Positions 8,813-17,149 of a stretch of DNA of 35,764 bases are shown here, piece by piece. Every line of letters starts with the position of its first letter. Positions within the stretch are counted from its first letter, which is position 1. The position numbers were made by a program, and so were the translations under genes. Source of the stretch: AWTP1-18 sp036518635 (lineage in GTDB: Bacteria > Pseudomonadota > Gammaproteobacteria > Burkholderiales > Rhodocyclaceae); the NCBI GenBank assembly GCA_036518635.1, contig DATDMT010000075.1:1-35764 (forward strand), read 5' to 3'. The notes beneath the pieces were generated by a model that saw nothing but the letters and a program-made list of their open reading frames with translations, was not told the origin of the DNA and made no database searches.

Positions 8813-10051
8813 ATGCCCTCAGGCCGCGCTTCCATTCGATGTTTTTATCTGCTGCTGCTAACTGCGGGTCTGCTCGTCGGCCTGCCCGCTAGAGGGGAGC
8901 CCGGCAACCCCGCCCCGTCGGACACGGGGCAAGCGTTTGCAGAAGTCTGGCGGATTTACGGCGAGGTTTTCGCCACCGTCAAGGGCGCCAGGCGGCGGAT
9001 CGCCCTGGGCGATTCGATCGCCGTGGGTGACAGCGTCAAAACATCCCCCGGCGGTGAGGTGGTCCTCCGCACACGCGATCGGGGAATCCTGGCGCTGCGG
9101 CCCTCCAGCGAATTCAGCGCGGAGGGATATTCAGCTCAGGAACGAGACGATGACCGGCAATACCTGAAGCTGCTCAAGGGTTCCTTGCGCGTCGTCAGTG
9201 GCTGGATCGCCCACCGCAATCCGGACCGATACAAGCTGACGACGCCAACGGCAGCCCTCGGCGTACGCGGCACCGACCACGAAGCCTATGTGCTGGATAT
9301 CGAGTCGGCCAGGGGCGACAACCTACCCGGCACCTATGACAAAGTTAACCGCGGTGCCACCGTGCTGGAAGCCAGCGGCGGCCAGGTGGTGATCGACGCA
9401 GGCAAGGTGGGTTTCGCGCGAGATCCCGAGTCAGTCAAGATACGGACGCGGGCGCTGATGACGCTATTGCTGCCCGTGCTGCTGGACAAGGTTCCGGATT
9501 TCTTCGTCCCCGGTCGCTTTGACGAGGAAATCGACCGCTTGGCAGGCAACGACGCAAGCGGCAGTGGCATTTCTCCGACGACGAAGCCTGTGGCGAGCAA
9601 GAGCAGAACGACGCGACCGCCATTGCCGGCTGGATGCGTACCCGCGAAGGTTGGACGCCAGTGGCTGGCGGTTCTGGATGACGCCATGACCCGCCGCGAC
9701 GCCGACACCCTTCTCGCCCTGTTCGCGCCAGAGGCGACGGCCGAGGCCGTGGTCCGCCAGGCGAATGGTGAATCCTCCACACAAACCTTCGGCCCGGAGG
9801 ACTTCGTGCGCAGCACCCTGCGCTCGCTGGCGGGGCTTACCGATTACCAGCAGGAGCGCATGGGGATTGCGTCCGAACCCCAAGTCAAGCCGGTCGGCAA
9901 GGAGTGTCCCAGGATGACGGTACGCTCCGAGGTGCTCGAGTCCGGAAGAAGCAACGGCCAGCCCTATCGCTTCCATTCGACGGAGGAATATGTGCTTGAA
10001 CGTCGGAATGGAAAGTGGCTCGCCATTGCTGCCAGGTCGACGCAGAAGTAA
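8813..10051 (+). CDS. Exported FecR-domain protein with C-terminal NTF2/SnoaL-like domain
   Basis: Predicted periplasmic protein of 412 residues. A Sec signal peptide is visible (Arg-containing start, hydrophobic FYLLLLTAGLLVGLPARG, cleavage near residue 27). A FecR-like domain spans about residues 40-160, with the pattern GDSIAVGDSVKTSPGGEVVL, a mid part ending KLLKGSLRVVSG and the hallmark TPTAALGVRGTDH. The last 135 residues (from about 275: RQWLAVLDDAMTRRDADTLL) resemble an NTF2/SnoaL-like fold. This FecR type lacks the membrane anchor and sigma-factor partner of the classical iron-uptake anti-sigma proteins. I chose ATG 8813, with GGGTGG six bases upstream, over GTG 8804. The neighbour 40 bases downstream is an exported CHAT protein; the two are probably one operon. 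Biological role unknown. Confidence 0.85.
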   Translation: MPSGRASIRCFYLLLLTAGLLVGLPARGEPGNPAPSDTGQAFAEVWRIYGEVFATVKGARRRIALGDSIAVGDSVKTSPGGEVVLRTRDRGILALRPSSEFSAEGYSAQERDDDRQYLKLLKGSLRVVSGWIAHRNPDRYKLTTPTAALGVRGTDHEAYVLDIESARGDNLPGTYDKVNRGATVLEASGGQVVIDAGKVGFARDPESVKIRTRALMTLLLPVLLDKVPDFFVPGRFDEEIDRLAGNDASGSGISPTTKPVASKSRTTRPPLPAGCVPAKVGRQWLAVLDDAMTRRDADTLLALFAPEATAEAVVRQANGESSTQTFGPEDFVRSTLRSLAGLTDYQQERMGIASEPQVKPVGKECPRMTVRSEVLESGRSNGQPYRFHSTEEYVLERRNGKWLAIAARSTQK

Positions 10052-10091
10052 CGCTCGACACATCGACACGCAGATCGAGCCGGCATCGCGC

Positions 10092-13022
10092 ATGAAACGA
10101 CGGAGCGGCCACGGGGTAATTCAACGGTTGCTGATCGCTGCGGCCTTGCTTGGGCCCGCAGCCGCCCTGGCAGTGGAATCATCGTCGGCACCACCCACCG
10201 TCGAAGCGCTGCTCACCGCCGCCGAGCAGGCCCGCACCGGCGGCAAGCTGGAAGCCGAGCAAACGCTGCTGGAGCAGGCGCTTGCGCTGCCGGGGACGGA
10301 CGATGCCTCGTTCGACATATACGAACGATTGCGGATGAATTTCGCCGACCGGGGGAATTTCGTGCGGGCGATCGATGCCGGAGAGCGACAGCTCAAAGCA
10401 CCCCACAATCACGGGCAAGGCATCGGCGTTCTCACCAGTCTGGTGTCCTTGCACGCGGTTCTGCGACAGATGGACAGCGCCCGTCAGCGTCTCGCCGACC
10501 TTGATCAGTTGCTGCAAAGGCTGCGACGGGGCAAGAACTGGCCGCAGCGCGGCGATTGGTGGCAGGCCCAGGTAGCGCGAGCCCGAGCCAAGTACGAGAC
10601 CAGCTATGGCCACCCGGAGCCGGCGGCGCAAGCCTTCCGCACCTGCCTGGAGATGAGTACGCAGGCGCTGGAGAAGAATCCGGACAAGGAGGGCAGCCTG
10701 CTGTTCGTGGACTGCGGTGCCGGCCTGCTGGGAGCCTTGATCGAAACCGGCCGACTGGAAACTGCGGAGGCATGGGCCAACGAATTGTTGGCGTCGGCCA
10801 ACCGCACGGTGGAGGAAAAGGGTCGGCCAGCCGCCATGCTGCGGGTCTGGCCGACGCTTGGACGGCTGGCAGCGGAACAGGGGCGCATGGCCTATGCACG
10901 GCAATTGTATGGGCGGGCAATCGCGGTACTGGAAGGTAGCGGGGGCGGCGACAGCTCCCTGCGGCTGGCCAAACTATGGGCCCAGCTGGCCATGCTCGAC
11001 ATGGTGGAGGGTCAGTGGCCGGCAGCGCTGCAGCTGCATCGCAAGCGGGAGGCCGCCATCCGGGCGCTGGGGCGGGATGCGGGCAACGTCGGGGCAATTT
11101 CCGTGGAGTACGCCTATACCCTGCTGCGGCAGGGATCGCCGGAAGCCGCCGAAGCTATGCTGAGCCGGATGATCTCCGTGCGGGAATCGGTCTTCGACCA
11201 GAACTCTGTTCCCTATTGGGATGTCCGCGCCTTCCACGGCCTGGCCTTGGCCGCAGTCGGGAAGAAAAGTGAGGCCCTGACCGAATTGCGCAGCGCCATC
11301 CCCAAGATGCTTGAGTTGATTCGGGGCGAGCGAGCATCGAACGAATCCGGAGTGTTGCGCACAGCGCGCCTGAACTGGTTGCTCGAAGGCTATCTAGGAT
11401 TGCTCGCTGAGCTTGCGGACGGCGGCGATCTCGCCGCCATGGACGAGGCGTTCCGCATGGCGGATATCGCCCGTGGCAGCACGGTGCAACTGGCCCTGGC
11501 GGCATCGGCCTCGCGGACTCGGATTGCCGATCCCGGCCTGGCCGAACTGGCCCGCCGGGAGCAGGATCTGCAGCACGAGATTGGCGCTCTCGCCGATGCC
11601 ATCGGAAACCTGACGTCCCGCGGTCGCGTTACCGAACAGGATAAGGTGATCGCCGACATGCGGCATAACCTGGCCGCACTGCGCGACGAGCAGACCAAGG
11701 CGCTGGCCGAAATTGAACGCCGCTTTCCCGACTACGCCATGCTCCTTGCGCCCAAGCCGGTGGGAATGGAGGCGATCCAGAAACTGCTCAAGCCGGGCGA
11801 GGCCGTCATCTCGATCTACGCCGGCGCCGAGCAAAGTTACGTGTGGGCGATTCCGGCACAAGGCGTTCCCCGCTTTGCCATTGCCCGACTGAGCGGGGAA
11901 GCGCTAGGCAGCAAAGTCGCCAGTCTGCGCAAAGCCCTCGATCCGGATGTCGTCAGCGCCGCCAAGCTGCCGGCATTCCCCTACGAATTGAGCCACGAAT
12001 TGTTCAGCAAGCTGCTCGCGCCGGTGGAGCCCGCTTGGCAGGCGGCGCAGGAACTCATCGTCATCCCCCACGGCCGCTTTGCTCAACTGCCCTTGGCCAT
12101 TTTGACCACGGCACCTTTCGCACCGCGGCCTGCCAAGCGGGACTATGAAGAAATGGCCGCGGCGCCCTGGCTGATCAAGCGCGTAGCCATCTCCTATTTG
12201 CCCGCTGCGGTGGCAATGCCGGCCCTGCGCGGGAAAAGCAACAAATCGACTGCGGAGCGCGCTTTTGTCGGCTTTGGCGACCCCATTTTTTCCGCCGAGG
12301 CGCGGGCCAAGGCAGCCGCGCCGGGCGCCCAGCGCGGCATTCAACGCAGAAGCCTGAATATCGCCCCCGCCGTCGCGCCGCGGGAGGCGGCACCCTTGAT
12401 CGACTTCCGCCTGCTGCCCCCTTTGCCCGATACCGCCGCGGAGATCACGGAAATCGGCAAAGCCTTATCCGCCGACGGTGAGCGGGACGTATTTCTCAAC
12501 CGCCGCGCCGCCGAGTCCGTGGTCAAGACGACCAAGCTTTCGGCATACCGGGTGGTCATGTTTGCAACCCACGGATTGATGAATGGGGAAATGCCCGGCC
12601 TCTATCAGCCGGCTTTAGCGCTCTCCAACCCCGCTGAAATCGGCGAGCAAGGAGAAGACGGCATGCTCACCATGCAGGAGATCCTCGATCTCAAACTGCA
12701 GGCGGACTGGGTCGTGCTCTCGGCATGCAATTCCGCTGCCGGGGGCAGCCAAAACGGAGAGTCGGTGTCCGGCCTGGGCCGTGCCTTCTTCTACGCCGGA
12801 GCAAAATCCCTGCTGGTGACCAATTGGGCGGTTGAAACCACGTCTGCGCGTTTGCTCACAACGGCCGTGTTCCGGCAATGGGCGGATACGCCTAATCGAT
12901 CGCGGGCGTACGCTTTGCAGCAGGCAAGTTTAGGGTTGATGAGGCAATCGGCAGGAAGCGGTTTTTCCTATGCCCACCCGATGTTTTGGGCCCCCTACAC
13001 CTTGGTGGGCGACGGCGGATAA
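10092..13022 (+). CDS. Exported TPR-CHAT protein (caspase-like peptidase fold)
   Basis: A 976-residue protein. Residues 1-28 look like a Sec signal peptide (basic start, then LLIAAALLGPAAALA). Residues about 40-470 are helical repeats of TPR type. After a coiled-coil-like stretch (about 490-550) comes a CHAT domain (about 570-975). The His-Cys dyad is intact: His827 in MFATHGLMNGEMPG and Cys879 in VVLSACNSAAGG, followed by GLGRAFFYAGAKSLLVTNW. CHAT is a clan CD (caspase/separase) cysteine-peptidase fold; some CHAT proteins are effector proteases in defence systems, others have unknown roles. Export to the periplasm argues against a cytoplasmic defence role here. ATG 10092 is chosen because the signal peptide starts there; an upstream in-frame ATG at 9990 lies inside the FecR gene. 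Substrate unknown. Confidence 0.88.
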   Translation: MKRRSGHGVIQRLLIAAALLGPAAALAVESSSAPPTVEALLTAAEQARTGGKLEAEQTLLEQALALPGTDDASFDIYERLRMNFADRGNFVRAIDAGERQLKAPHNHGQGIGVLTSLVSLHAVLRQMDSARQRLADLDQLLQRLRRGKNWPQRGDWWQAQVARARAKYETSYGHPEPAAQAFRTCLEMSTQALEKNPDKEGSLLFVDCGAGLLGALIETGRLETAEAWANELLASANRTVEEKGRPAAMLRVWPTLGRLAAEQGRMAYARQLYGRAIAVLEGSGGGDSSLRLAKLWAQLAMLDMVEGQWPAALQLHRKREAAIRALGRDAGNVGAISVEYAYTLLRQGSPEAAEAMLSRMISVRESVFDQNSVPYWDVRAFHGLALAAVGKKSEALTELRSAIPKMLELIRGERASNESGVLRTARLNWLLEGYLGLLAELADGGDLAAMDEAFRMADIARGSTVQLALAASASRTRIADPGLAELARREQDLQHEIGALADAIGNLTSRGRVTEQDKVIADMRHNLAALRDEQTKALAEIERRFPDYAMLLAPKPVGMEAIQKLLKPGEAVISIYAGAEQSYVWAIPAQGVPRFAIARLSGEALGSKVASLRKALDPDVVSAAKLPAFPYELSHELFSKLLAPVEPAWQAAQELIVIPHGRFAQLPLAILTTAPFAPRPAKRDYEEMAAAPWLIKRVAISYLPAAVAMPALRGKSNKSTAERAFVGFGDPIFSAEARAKAAAPGAQRGIQRRSLNIAPAVAPREAAPLIDFRLLPPLPDTAAEITEIGKALSADGERDVFLNRRAAESVVKTTKLSAYRVVMFATHGLMNGEMPGLYQPALALSNPAEIGEQGEDGMLTMQEILDLKLQADWVVLSACNSAAGGSQNGESVSGLGRAFFYAGAKSLLVTNWAVETTSARLLTTAVFRQWADTPNRSRAYALQQASLGLMRQSAGSGFSYAHPMFWAPYTLVGDGG

Positions 13023-13025
13023 AGC

Positions 13026-13787
13026 TCAGGCCGCCAGCATCAGGTTCTTCCAGGCCTGCCAGTCGGCACGCAATTCGTCGTCCAGGGGCTCCGGCAACTC
13101 CTCCGCCGGCTCCAGGTTGAAAGGCGCCAGCGCCGAGGCGATCCGATGGGATTCCGCCAGGACCGCGCCGACCGAAGCATGGCGCGGGTCCGCCTGATCC
13201 AGCAGGCAGGTGACGACGGCAGAGGGCACACCGACATGGGTCAGGTAGTGGCCGGAGATTTCTTCAATACGGAGGGGAATCCGCGCCTGCACGTCGCCCG
13301 GCTCGGCAAACAGCTCGGGGCGGGTTTCGGCCAGGCAAAGCCAGCCGATATGGCTCAACAGGCCGAGCACGAAGGCCTCGGAGGACGGTAGCGGCCCGCG
13401 CTTGCGCTGGGCCAGGGTATGCATCGCCGAGGCCGTCGCCACGCTGTGGTGCCAGAAGCCCGAGTAATCGAAATGGCTGCTGGCCTGGCCCTTGTACTTG
13501 CGCGCCATCTCGTTGGAGAAGGACAGGTAGTACACCAAGCCGGAGCCGATCCGCATGATCGCCTCGTCCAGTCGCAGCACCGGCTCGGGCAGGCCCATGG
13601 CGGCGCAATTGACGTAGCTCAGCACGCTGGCGGCCAGGCCCGGATCACGCCCGACGATTTTCACCACCTCGGAAATCGGCGCGCCGCGATCCAGCGCGGT
13701 GCGGATTTCCATGGCGGTGGCGCCCGGTGAAGGCAGGTTCGGGGTCTGGATCACGTCGTCCAGAAAAGCGCGTTGAGTGGCGTCCAT
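13026..13787 (-). CDS. HDOD domain signalling protein
   Basis: A 253-residue cytoplasmic protein consisting essentially of one HDOD domain (about residues 14-210), a relative of HD phosphohydrolases that typically lacks enzymatic activity and acts in signal transduction. Diagnostic segments are LPSPGATAMEI, KIVGRDPGLAASVLSYVN and FWHHSVATASAMHTLA. The position where HD hydrolases have H-D reads LLSHIG, consistent with loss of the metal site. No partner domain (GGDEF, EAL, receiver) is fused. It ends 3 bases from the CHAT gene stop, converging on it. A good sigma70-like promoter with a palindrome lies upstream (13809-13837). The exact pathway is not visible. Confidence 0.88.
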   Translation of the reverse strand: MDATQRAFLDDVIQTPNLPSPGATAMEIRTALDRGAPISEVVKIVGRDPGLAASVLSYVNCAAMGLPEPVLRLDEAIMRIGSGLVYYLSFSNEMARKYKGQASSHFDYSGFWHHSVATASAMHTLAQRKRGPLPSSEAFVLGLLSHIGWLCLAETRPELFAEPGDVQARIPLRIEEISGHYLTHVGVPSAVVTCLLDQADPRHASVGAVLAESHRIASALAPFNLEPAEELPEPLDDELRADWQAWKNLMLAA

Positions 13788-13808
13788 GGCTTTAGTCTAT
13801 TGCACAGC

Positions 13809-13837
13809 AGCATATAACTAAAGCTATAGCTTTTCAA
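13809..13837 (-). promoter_or_regulatory. Promoter of the HDOD gene with palindrome in the spacer
   Basis: Minus strand: -35 TTGAAA (13837-13832), a 17-base spacer, and -10 TATGCT (13814-13809), 22 bases before the ATG. A perfect 14-base palindrome AAAGCTATAGCTTT (13820-13833) fills most of the spacer and touches the -35, a position where a bound dimer could repress. Promoter match is seen directly; the operator role is inference. Confidence 0.6.
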
Positions 13838-13891
13838 GGCCGGCCGGCGCCAAACGCACGACCGTCCGGAATAGTTACGGCACGAAGCCCC

Positions 13892-15559
13892 TCAGCCCAC
13901 ACCGAGACGCTGGCGCAAGCGGGCGGCAGTGGCCTGCAAGGGCGCCTGCCAGTCGCCGCTGGCCTGCTGGCGGAACAGTTCCAGGGAGGGATACCAAGGG
14001 CTGTCCGCACGCTCCAGCAGCCAGCGCCAGTCGGCCACCCGCGGCAACAGCAGCAAGGCGGGCAGGCCGAGGGCGCCGGCGAGATGGACCACCGAAGTGT
14101 CCACGCTGACGATCAGGTCCATCTCGGCCGCCACCGCCGCGGTGTCGGCGAAATCGCCGAAGCCGGCCGAGAGGTCCGCGACCTGCGGCCGGGCCGCCAG
14201 CAACTCGCGCTCAGCGGCGTTGATCTGGGTCTGCAACACGAAGGGGGCGACCTGCGGCGGCAGGATGGCGAGCAGCTCAGCCAGCGGCAGGGAGCGCGCC
14301 GCGCCGCTTTCGCTCTTGGTGTTGGCCGACCAGACCAGGCCGATCCGCGGCCGCCCGGCGGCATGCCGGGCCACCGTAGCCTGCCAGTGGGCTTGAGTTT
14401 CCGCCGGCAGGGTCAGGTAAGGCATGGCCCCTGGCAGATCGGCCAGATCGATGCCCATCGCTGCAGGCAGGCTCAGCAGCGGACAGAAGAAGTCGCTTTG
14501 CGGCAGTTCGTCCTCGGGGCAGCTCGCCCCGGCCACCCAGGGCTGGGCGCGCAGCAGGGGCGCCAGGGGGCGCGGCACGTCGAGCAGGATGCGCGCACCC
14601 TGCGCCGCCAATAATCGGGCGAAGCGGACGAACTGCAAGGTGTCGCCCAGGCCCTGCTCGGCGCCGAGCAACAGGGTACGGCCGGCCAGGGGCTCGCGCC
14701 CGGTCCACGGCGGCACCTCCGGGCGGTGACGAGGCGCGCCGCTGAAGCCCCAGCGGCTCTCGTAGTTGGCCCAGCCGGCGCGATAGTCGCCGAGGCGCAG
14801 GCTGAGGCAGGCATCGTTGAAGGCGGCCACGGTGTCCTCCGGCGCCAGGGCCAGGGCGCGGCGATACAGGGCCTGGGCCGGCGCGTAGTGGCCGGCGTCC
14901 TCGCAGGCGGCGCCGAGACTGTTCCACACCAGGGGCGATCGGGGCAGCAGTTGCGCCGCCCGGTTCAGCGCCTCGATCGCCTGGTCCAGGCGGTTCAGGC
15001 GCTTCAGCCCATTGCCCAGGGCCAACCAGGTTTCGCCGTCTTCCGGCGCCAGTTTCAGCGCCTGTTGCTGGGCTGCCAGGGCTTGTTCGTGACACCCTTG
15101 ATCGCTGTAGAGGTTGCCCAGGTTGAACCAGTTCGCCGCGAGCTCCGGGCGCAGTTCCACGGCACGCGCGAGGCTGGCTTCGGCTTCGCTATGACGGCCC
15201 AACTGGCGATACAAGGAACCGAGATTGCCATGGGCATCGGCGTAGTCGGGCTTGAGCGCCAGGGCCGCCTGATAGCTTCGCACTGCCTGGTCATGGCGCC
15301 CCGCATCGCGATAGGCATTGGCCAGATTCAAATGCACCGGCGCCGCTTGCGGCCCCTGGCTACGCGCCGCTTCCAGCCGGGCGATGCCCTCCGCCAGCCG
15401 GCCCAGGGCAGCCAGGGCGACGCCGGACAGATGCAGCGCATTCGCTTCGCCCGGAACGATGGCCAACACCTGCTCGTAGTGGGCCAGGGCCGGCGCCAGT
15501 TGCCCGGCACGATGGGCCGCGAGTCCGGCGTCGAGATGCTGGCGAATCAGATCGGCCAT
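13892..15559 (-). CDS. TPR protein with C-terminal glycosyltransferase-like (GT9/heptosyltransferase-like) domain
   Basis: A 555-residue protein. The first 270 or so residues are about seven TPR units (repeated pattern with N-L-A-N-A-Y, G-N-L-G-S-L-Y and similar turns about every 34 residues). From about 290 comes a Rossmann-like domain of the GT9 type: LLLGAEQGLGDTLQFVRFA, later PRIGLVWSANTKS, then DLIVSVDTSVVHLAGALG near the C-terminus. TPR-GT proteins of this kind are common in betaproteobacteria and are thought to glycosylate proteins or cell-surface structures; the acceptor here is unknown. The reading frame continues upstream into the STAS gene, but ATG 15559 is the sensible start because the TPR units begin there. 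It follows the STAS gene by 40 bases on the same strand, suggesting co-transcription. Confidence 0.8.
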   Translation of the reverse strand: MADLIRQHLDAGLAAHRAGQLAPALAHYEQVLAIVPGEANALHLSGVALAALGRLAEGIARLEAARSQGPQAAPVHLNLANAYRDAGRHDQAVRSYQAALALKPDYADAHGNLGSLYRQLGRHSEAEASLARAVELRPELAANWFNLGNLYSDQGCHEQALAAQQQALKLAPEDGETWLALGNGLKRLNRLDQAIEALNRAAQLLPRSPLVWNSLGAACEDAGHYAPAQALYRRALALAPEDTVAAFNDACLSLRLGDYRAGWANYESRWGFSGAPRHRPEVPPWTGREPLAGRTLLLGAEQGLGDTLQFVRFARLLAAQGARILLDVPRPLAPLLRAQPWVAGASCPEDELPQSDFFCPLLSLPAAMGIDLADLPGAMPYLTLPAETQAHWQATVARHAAGRPRIGLVWSANTKSESGAARSLPLAELLAILPPQVAPFVLQTQINAAERELLAARPQVADLSAGFGDFADTAAVAAEMDLIVSVDTSVVHLAGALGLPALLLLPRVADWRWLLERADSPWYPSLELFRQQASGDWQAPLQATAARLRQRLGVG

Positions 15560-15599
15560 CGGGGCAGGCGGTGGTGCGGCGGCGAGCGATCTGCCGCGC

Positions 15600-15905
15600 T
15601 TAGCGGATGACGAACAGGCGCTGGAAGTTGGCGATGTCCAGCACCTGCTTGACCACTCCAGCCGCGCCGACCAACGCCAGGGTCTTGCCCGCGGCCTTGG
15701 CGTTTTCCTGGGACAGCAGCAGCATGCCGAGGGCGGAACTGTCCACGTAGTCGACCGCAGCGAGGTCGATCTGGATTTCCTGCGCCGCGGCGTTGGCCAG
15801 CGCCGCCTTGACCGCATCGCGGAACAGGCGGTGGGTGGAAAAGTCGAAGCGGCCCTCCAGGCGGATCACTTCGATCAGATCATGGCTGCTGCGGCGGACT
15901 TGCAT
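15600..15905 (-). CDS. STAS domain protein (anti-sigma factor antagonist-like)
   Basis: A 101-residue stand-alone STAS domain like SpoIIAA/RsbV. The phosphorylation loop is intact as YVDSSALGMLLL, with Ser57 matching the serine modified by partner-switching kinases (Ser58 of SpoIIAA) and Asp55 before it. The C-terminus VKQVLDIANFQRLF fits the family. No kinase or phosphatase partner is adjacent; the next gene downstream is the TPR/glycosyltransferase-like gene, 40 bases away. Such orphan STAS proteins may regulate a sigma factor or some other output, so I do not assign a target. On the minus strand a TAAAAT hexamer (15943-15938) could be its -10. Confidence 0.88.
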   Translation of the reverse strand: MQVRRSSHDLIEVIRLEGRFDFSTHRLFRDAVKAALANAAAQEIQIDLAAVDYVDSSALGMLLLSQENAKAAGKTLALVGAAGVVKQVLDIANFQRLFVIR

Positions 15906-16045
15906 GGCGCTCTCGTTGTGCGGTTGGGTGTAGGGCTATTTTAGAGGCCGGGCGGGCGAATTGCCGATTGTCTTGAACGCCCGCGGCTGAGGCAGAATGA
16001 GGACGTTCCAGCAACGCCCCTCTCGTCCCTGTCATAGGAGCCCCC

Positions 16046-16579
16046 ATGCGTACCCTCCCCCTCATCGCCGCCCTGCTCGTGGCCGGCACCGCCCAGGCCT
16101 TCGAGATCAGCAGCCCCGACGTGGCCCAGGGCAAGACCCTGGCCAACGCCCAGGTGTTCAAGGGCTTCGGCTGCACCGGCGACAACCTCTCGCCGGAGAT
16201 CAACTGGAAGAACGCCCCGGCCGGTACCAAGAGCTTCGCCCTGACCGTGTACGACCCGGATGCGCCCACCGGCAGCGGCTGGTGGCATTGGGTGGTGTAC
16301 GACATCCCTGCCAGCGTCACTTCGCTGCCGGGCAAAATGGGCCAGGGCAGCAGCCTGCCGGCCGGCGCCAAGCAGGGCCGCAACGACTTCGGCACGCGCG
16401 ACTTCGGCGGCGCCTGCCCGCCGGTGGGCCACAAGACCCACCGCTACATCTTCAAGGTGCATGCGCTGAAGGTGGAAACCCTGGGCGTGCCCGACGACGC
16501 CAGCGCGGCGCTGATCGGCTACATGCTGAACGCCAACAGCCTGGGCACGGCGACTCTGACGGCGAAGTACAAGCGCTAA
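16046..16579 (+). CDS. Exported PEBP family (YbhB/YbcL, Raf-kinase-inhibitor-like) protein
   Basis: A 177-residue protein with a clear signal peptide (MRTLPLIAALLVAGTAQA, cleaved after about residue 18). The rest is a complete phosphatidylethanolamine-binding-protein fold: LTVYDPDAPTGSGWWHWVVY and GACPPVGHKTHRYIFKVHAL hold the conserved ligand-pocket residues (DPDAP, H-W, GPxPP-like, H-R-Y). Bacterial homologues are YbhB and YbcL of E. coli. The ligand and role are unknown; YbcL of uropathogenic E. coli has been linked to host interaction, which need not apply here. GGAG lies 6 bases before the ATG. It is divergent from the STAS gene and convergent with apaG. Confidence 0.93.
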   Translation: MRTLPLIAALLVAGTAQAFEISSPDVAQGKTLANAQVFKGFGCTGDNLSPEINWKNAPAGTKSFALTVYDPDAPTGSGWWHWVVYDIPASVTSLPGKMGQGSSLPAGAKQGRNDFGTRDFGGACPPVGHKTHRYIFKVHALKVETLGVPDDASAALIGYMLNANSLGTATLTAKYKR

Positions 16580-16590
16580 GCGAGATGGAA

Positions 16591-16618
16591 GATGCGGCCG
16601 CCCCAAGGGCGCCGCATC
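16591..16618. terminator. Hairpin between convergent PEBP gene and apaG
   Basis: GATGCGGCCGCCC (16591-16603) pairs with GGGCGCCGCATC (16607-16618) as a 12-bp stem with one bulged C and a 3-base loop. It lies in the 37-base gap between two converging genes and touches the apaG stop codon. There is no T-tract on either side, so intrinsic termination may be weak. Confidence 0.5.
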
Positions 16619-17000
16619 AATGCAGCACCCGCGGCATCGACAGGACGAACTCGGGGATCGGCGCCTCGAAGGCGGTGCCGTCCTCGGCCATCATCTGGTA
16701 GCTGCCCTTCATGGTGCCCACCGGCGTCACCAGCACGCAGCCGCTGGTGTATTCGTAGGCTTCGCCAGGGCGCAGAAAGGGCTGATCGCCGACCACGCCG
16801 AGGCCGCGCACTTCCTCGACCTGACCGTTGGCGTCGGTGATGATCCAGTGCCGTGAAATCAACTGCGCCGGCATGCTGCCGGTATTGGCGATATTGATGG
16901 TGTAGGCGAAGGCGTGGCGCCCCTCGGCCGCTGCCGACTGCTCGGGCAGGAACTCGGTGCGCACCGTGATCTGGATTTCGTATTTTTTGGATTCGGCCAT
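16617..17000 (-). CDS. apaG: ApaG (Co2+/Mg2+ efflux-associated) protein
   Basis: A 127-residue single-domain protein with an immunoglobulin-like fold. The family core is visible: YTINIANTGSMPAQLISRHW, the glycine-rich GLGVVGDQPFLRPGEAYEY, and TPVGTMKGSYQMM. In enterobacteria apaG is linked to apaH and to cobalt resistance; the biochemical function remains unclear. The frame is open further upstream, but ATG 17000 (starting MAESKKYEI) gives the usual length of about 125 residues. It is divergent from rpe, and the 149-base gap between them carries the rpe promoter candidate. Confidence 0.94.
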   Translation of the reverse strand: MAESKKYEIQITVRTEFLPEQSAAAEGRHAFAYTINIANTGSMPAQLISRHWIITDANGQVEEVRGLGVVGDQPFLRPGEAYEYTSGCVLVTPVGTMKGSYQMMAEDGTAFEAPIPEFVLSMPRVLH

Positions 17001-17109
17001 GGCCGCATTGCACACGAAATCTGCATAGGCTGCAACGCGACTGGCGACGAGGCTATTTCGCACTTATAGCGCCCATCAGAAAGTCTGACCCCGGCGCGCG
17101 GAAGCGCCC

Positions 17110-17123
17110 CGCTACAATCGGCC
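17110..17123 (+). promoter_or_regulatory. Possible -10 element for rpe (CGCTACAATCGGCC)
   Basis: TACAAT at 17113-17118 lies 32 bases before the rpe ATG. The 14-base block is identical to 4634-4647 in front of glnE. No clear -35 at 16-18 bases spacing. Confidence 0.4.
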
Positions 17124-17149
17124 CCATTTCCACTCTCTCGGATCGCGCC

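Noticed and set aside
10092..13022. CHAT gene as a cytoplasmic defence effector (for example gasdermin- or Cas-associated)
   Set aside because: The protein has a signal peptide and no gasdermin, Cas or toxin gene is adjacent; its partner is a FecR-type exported protein.
15560..15817. N-terminal extension of the TPR/glycosyltransferase-like protein into the STAS gene
   Set aside because: The overlap would be over 200 bases in another frame of a clear STAS gene; Arg/Ser/Thr/Pro-rich translation shows no domain.
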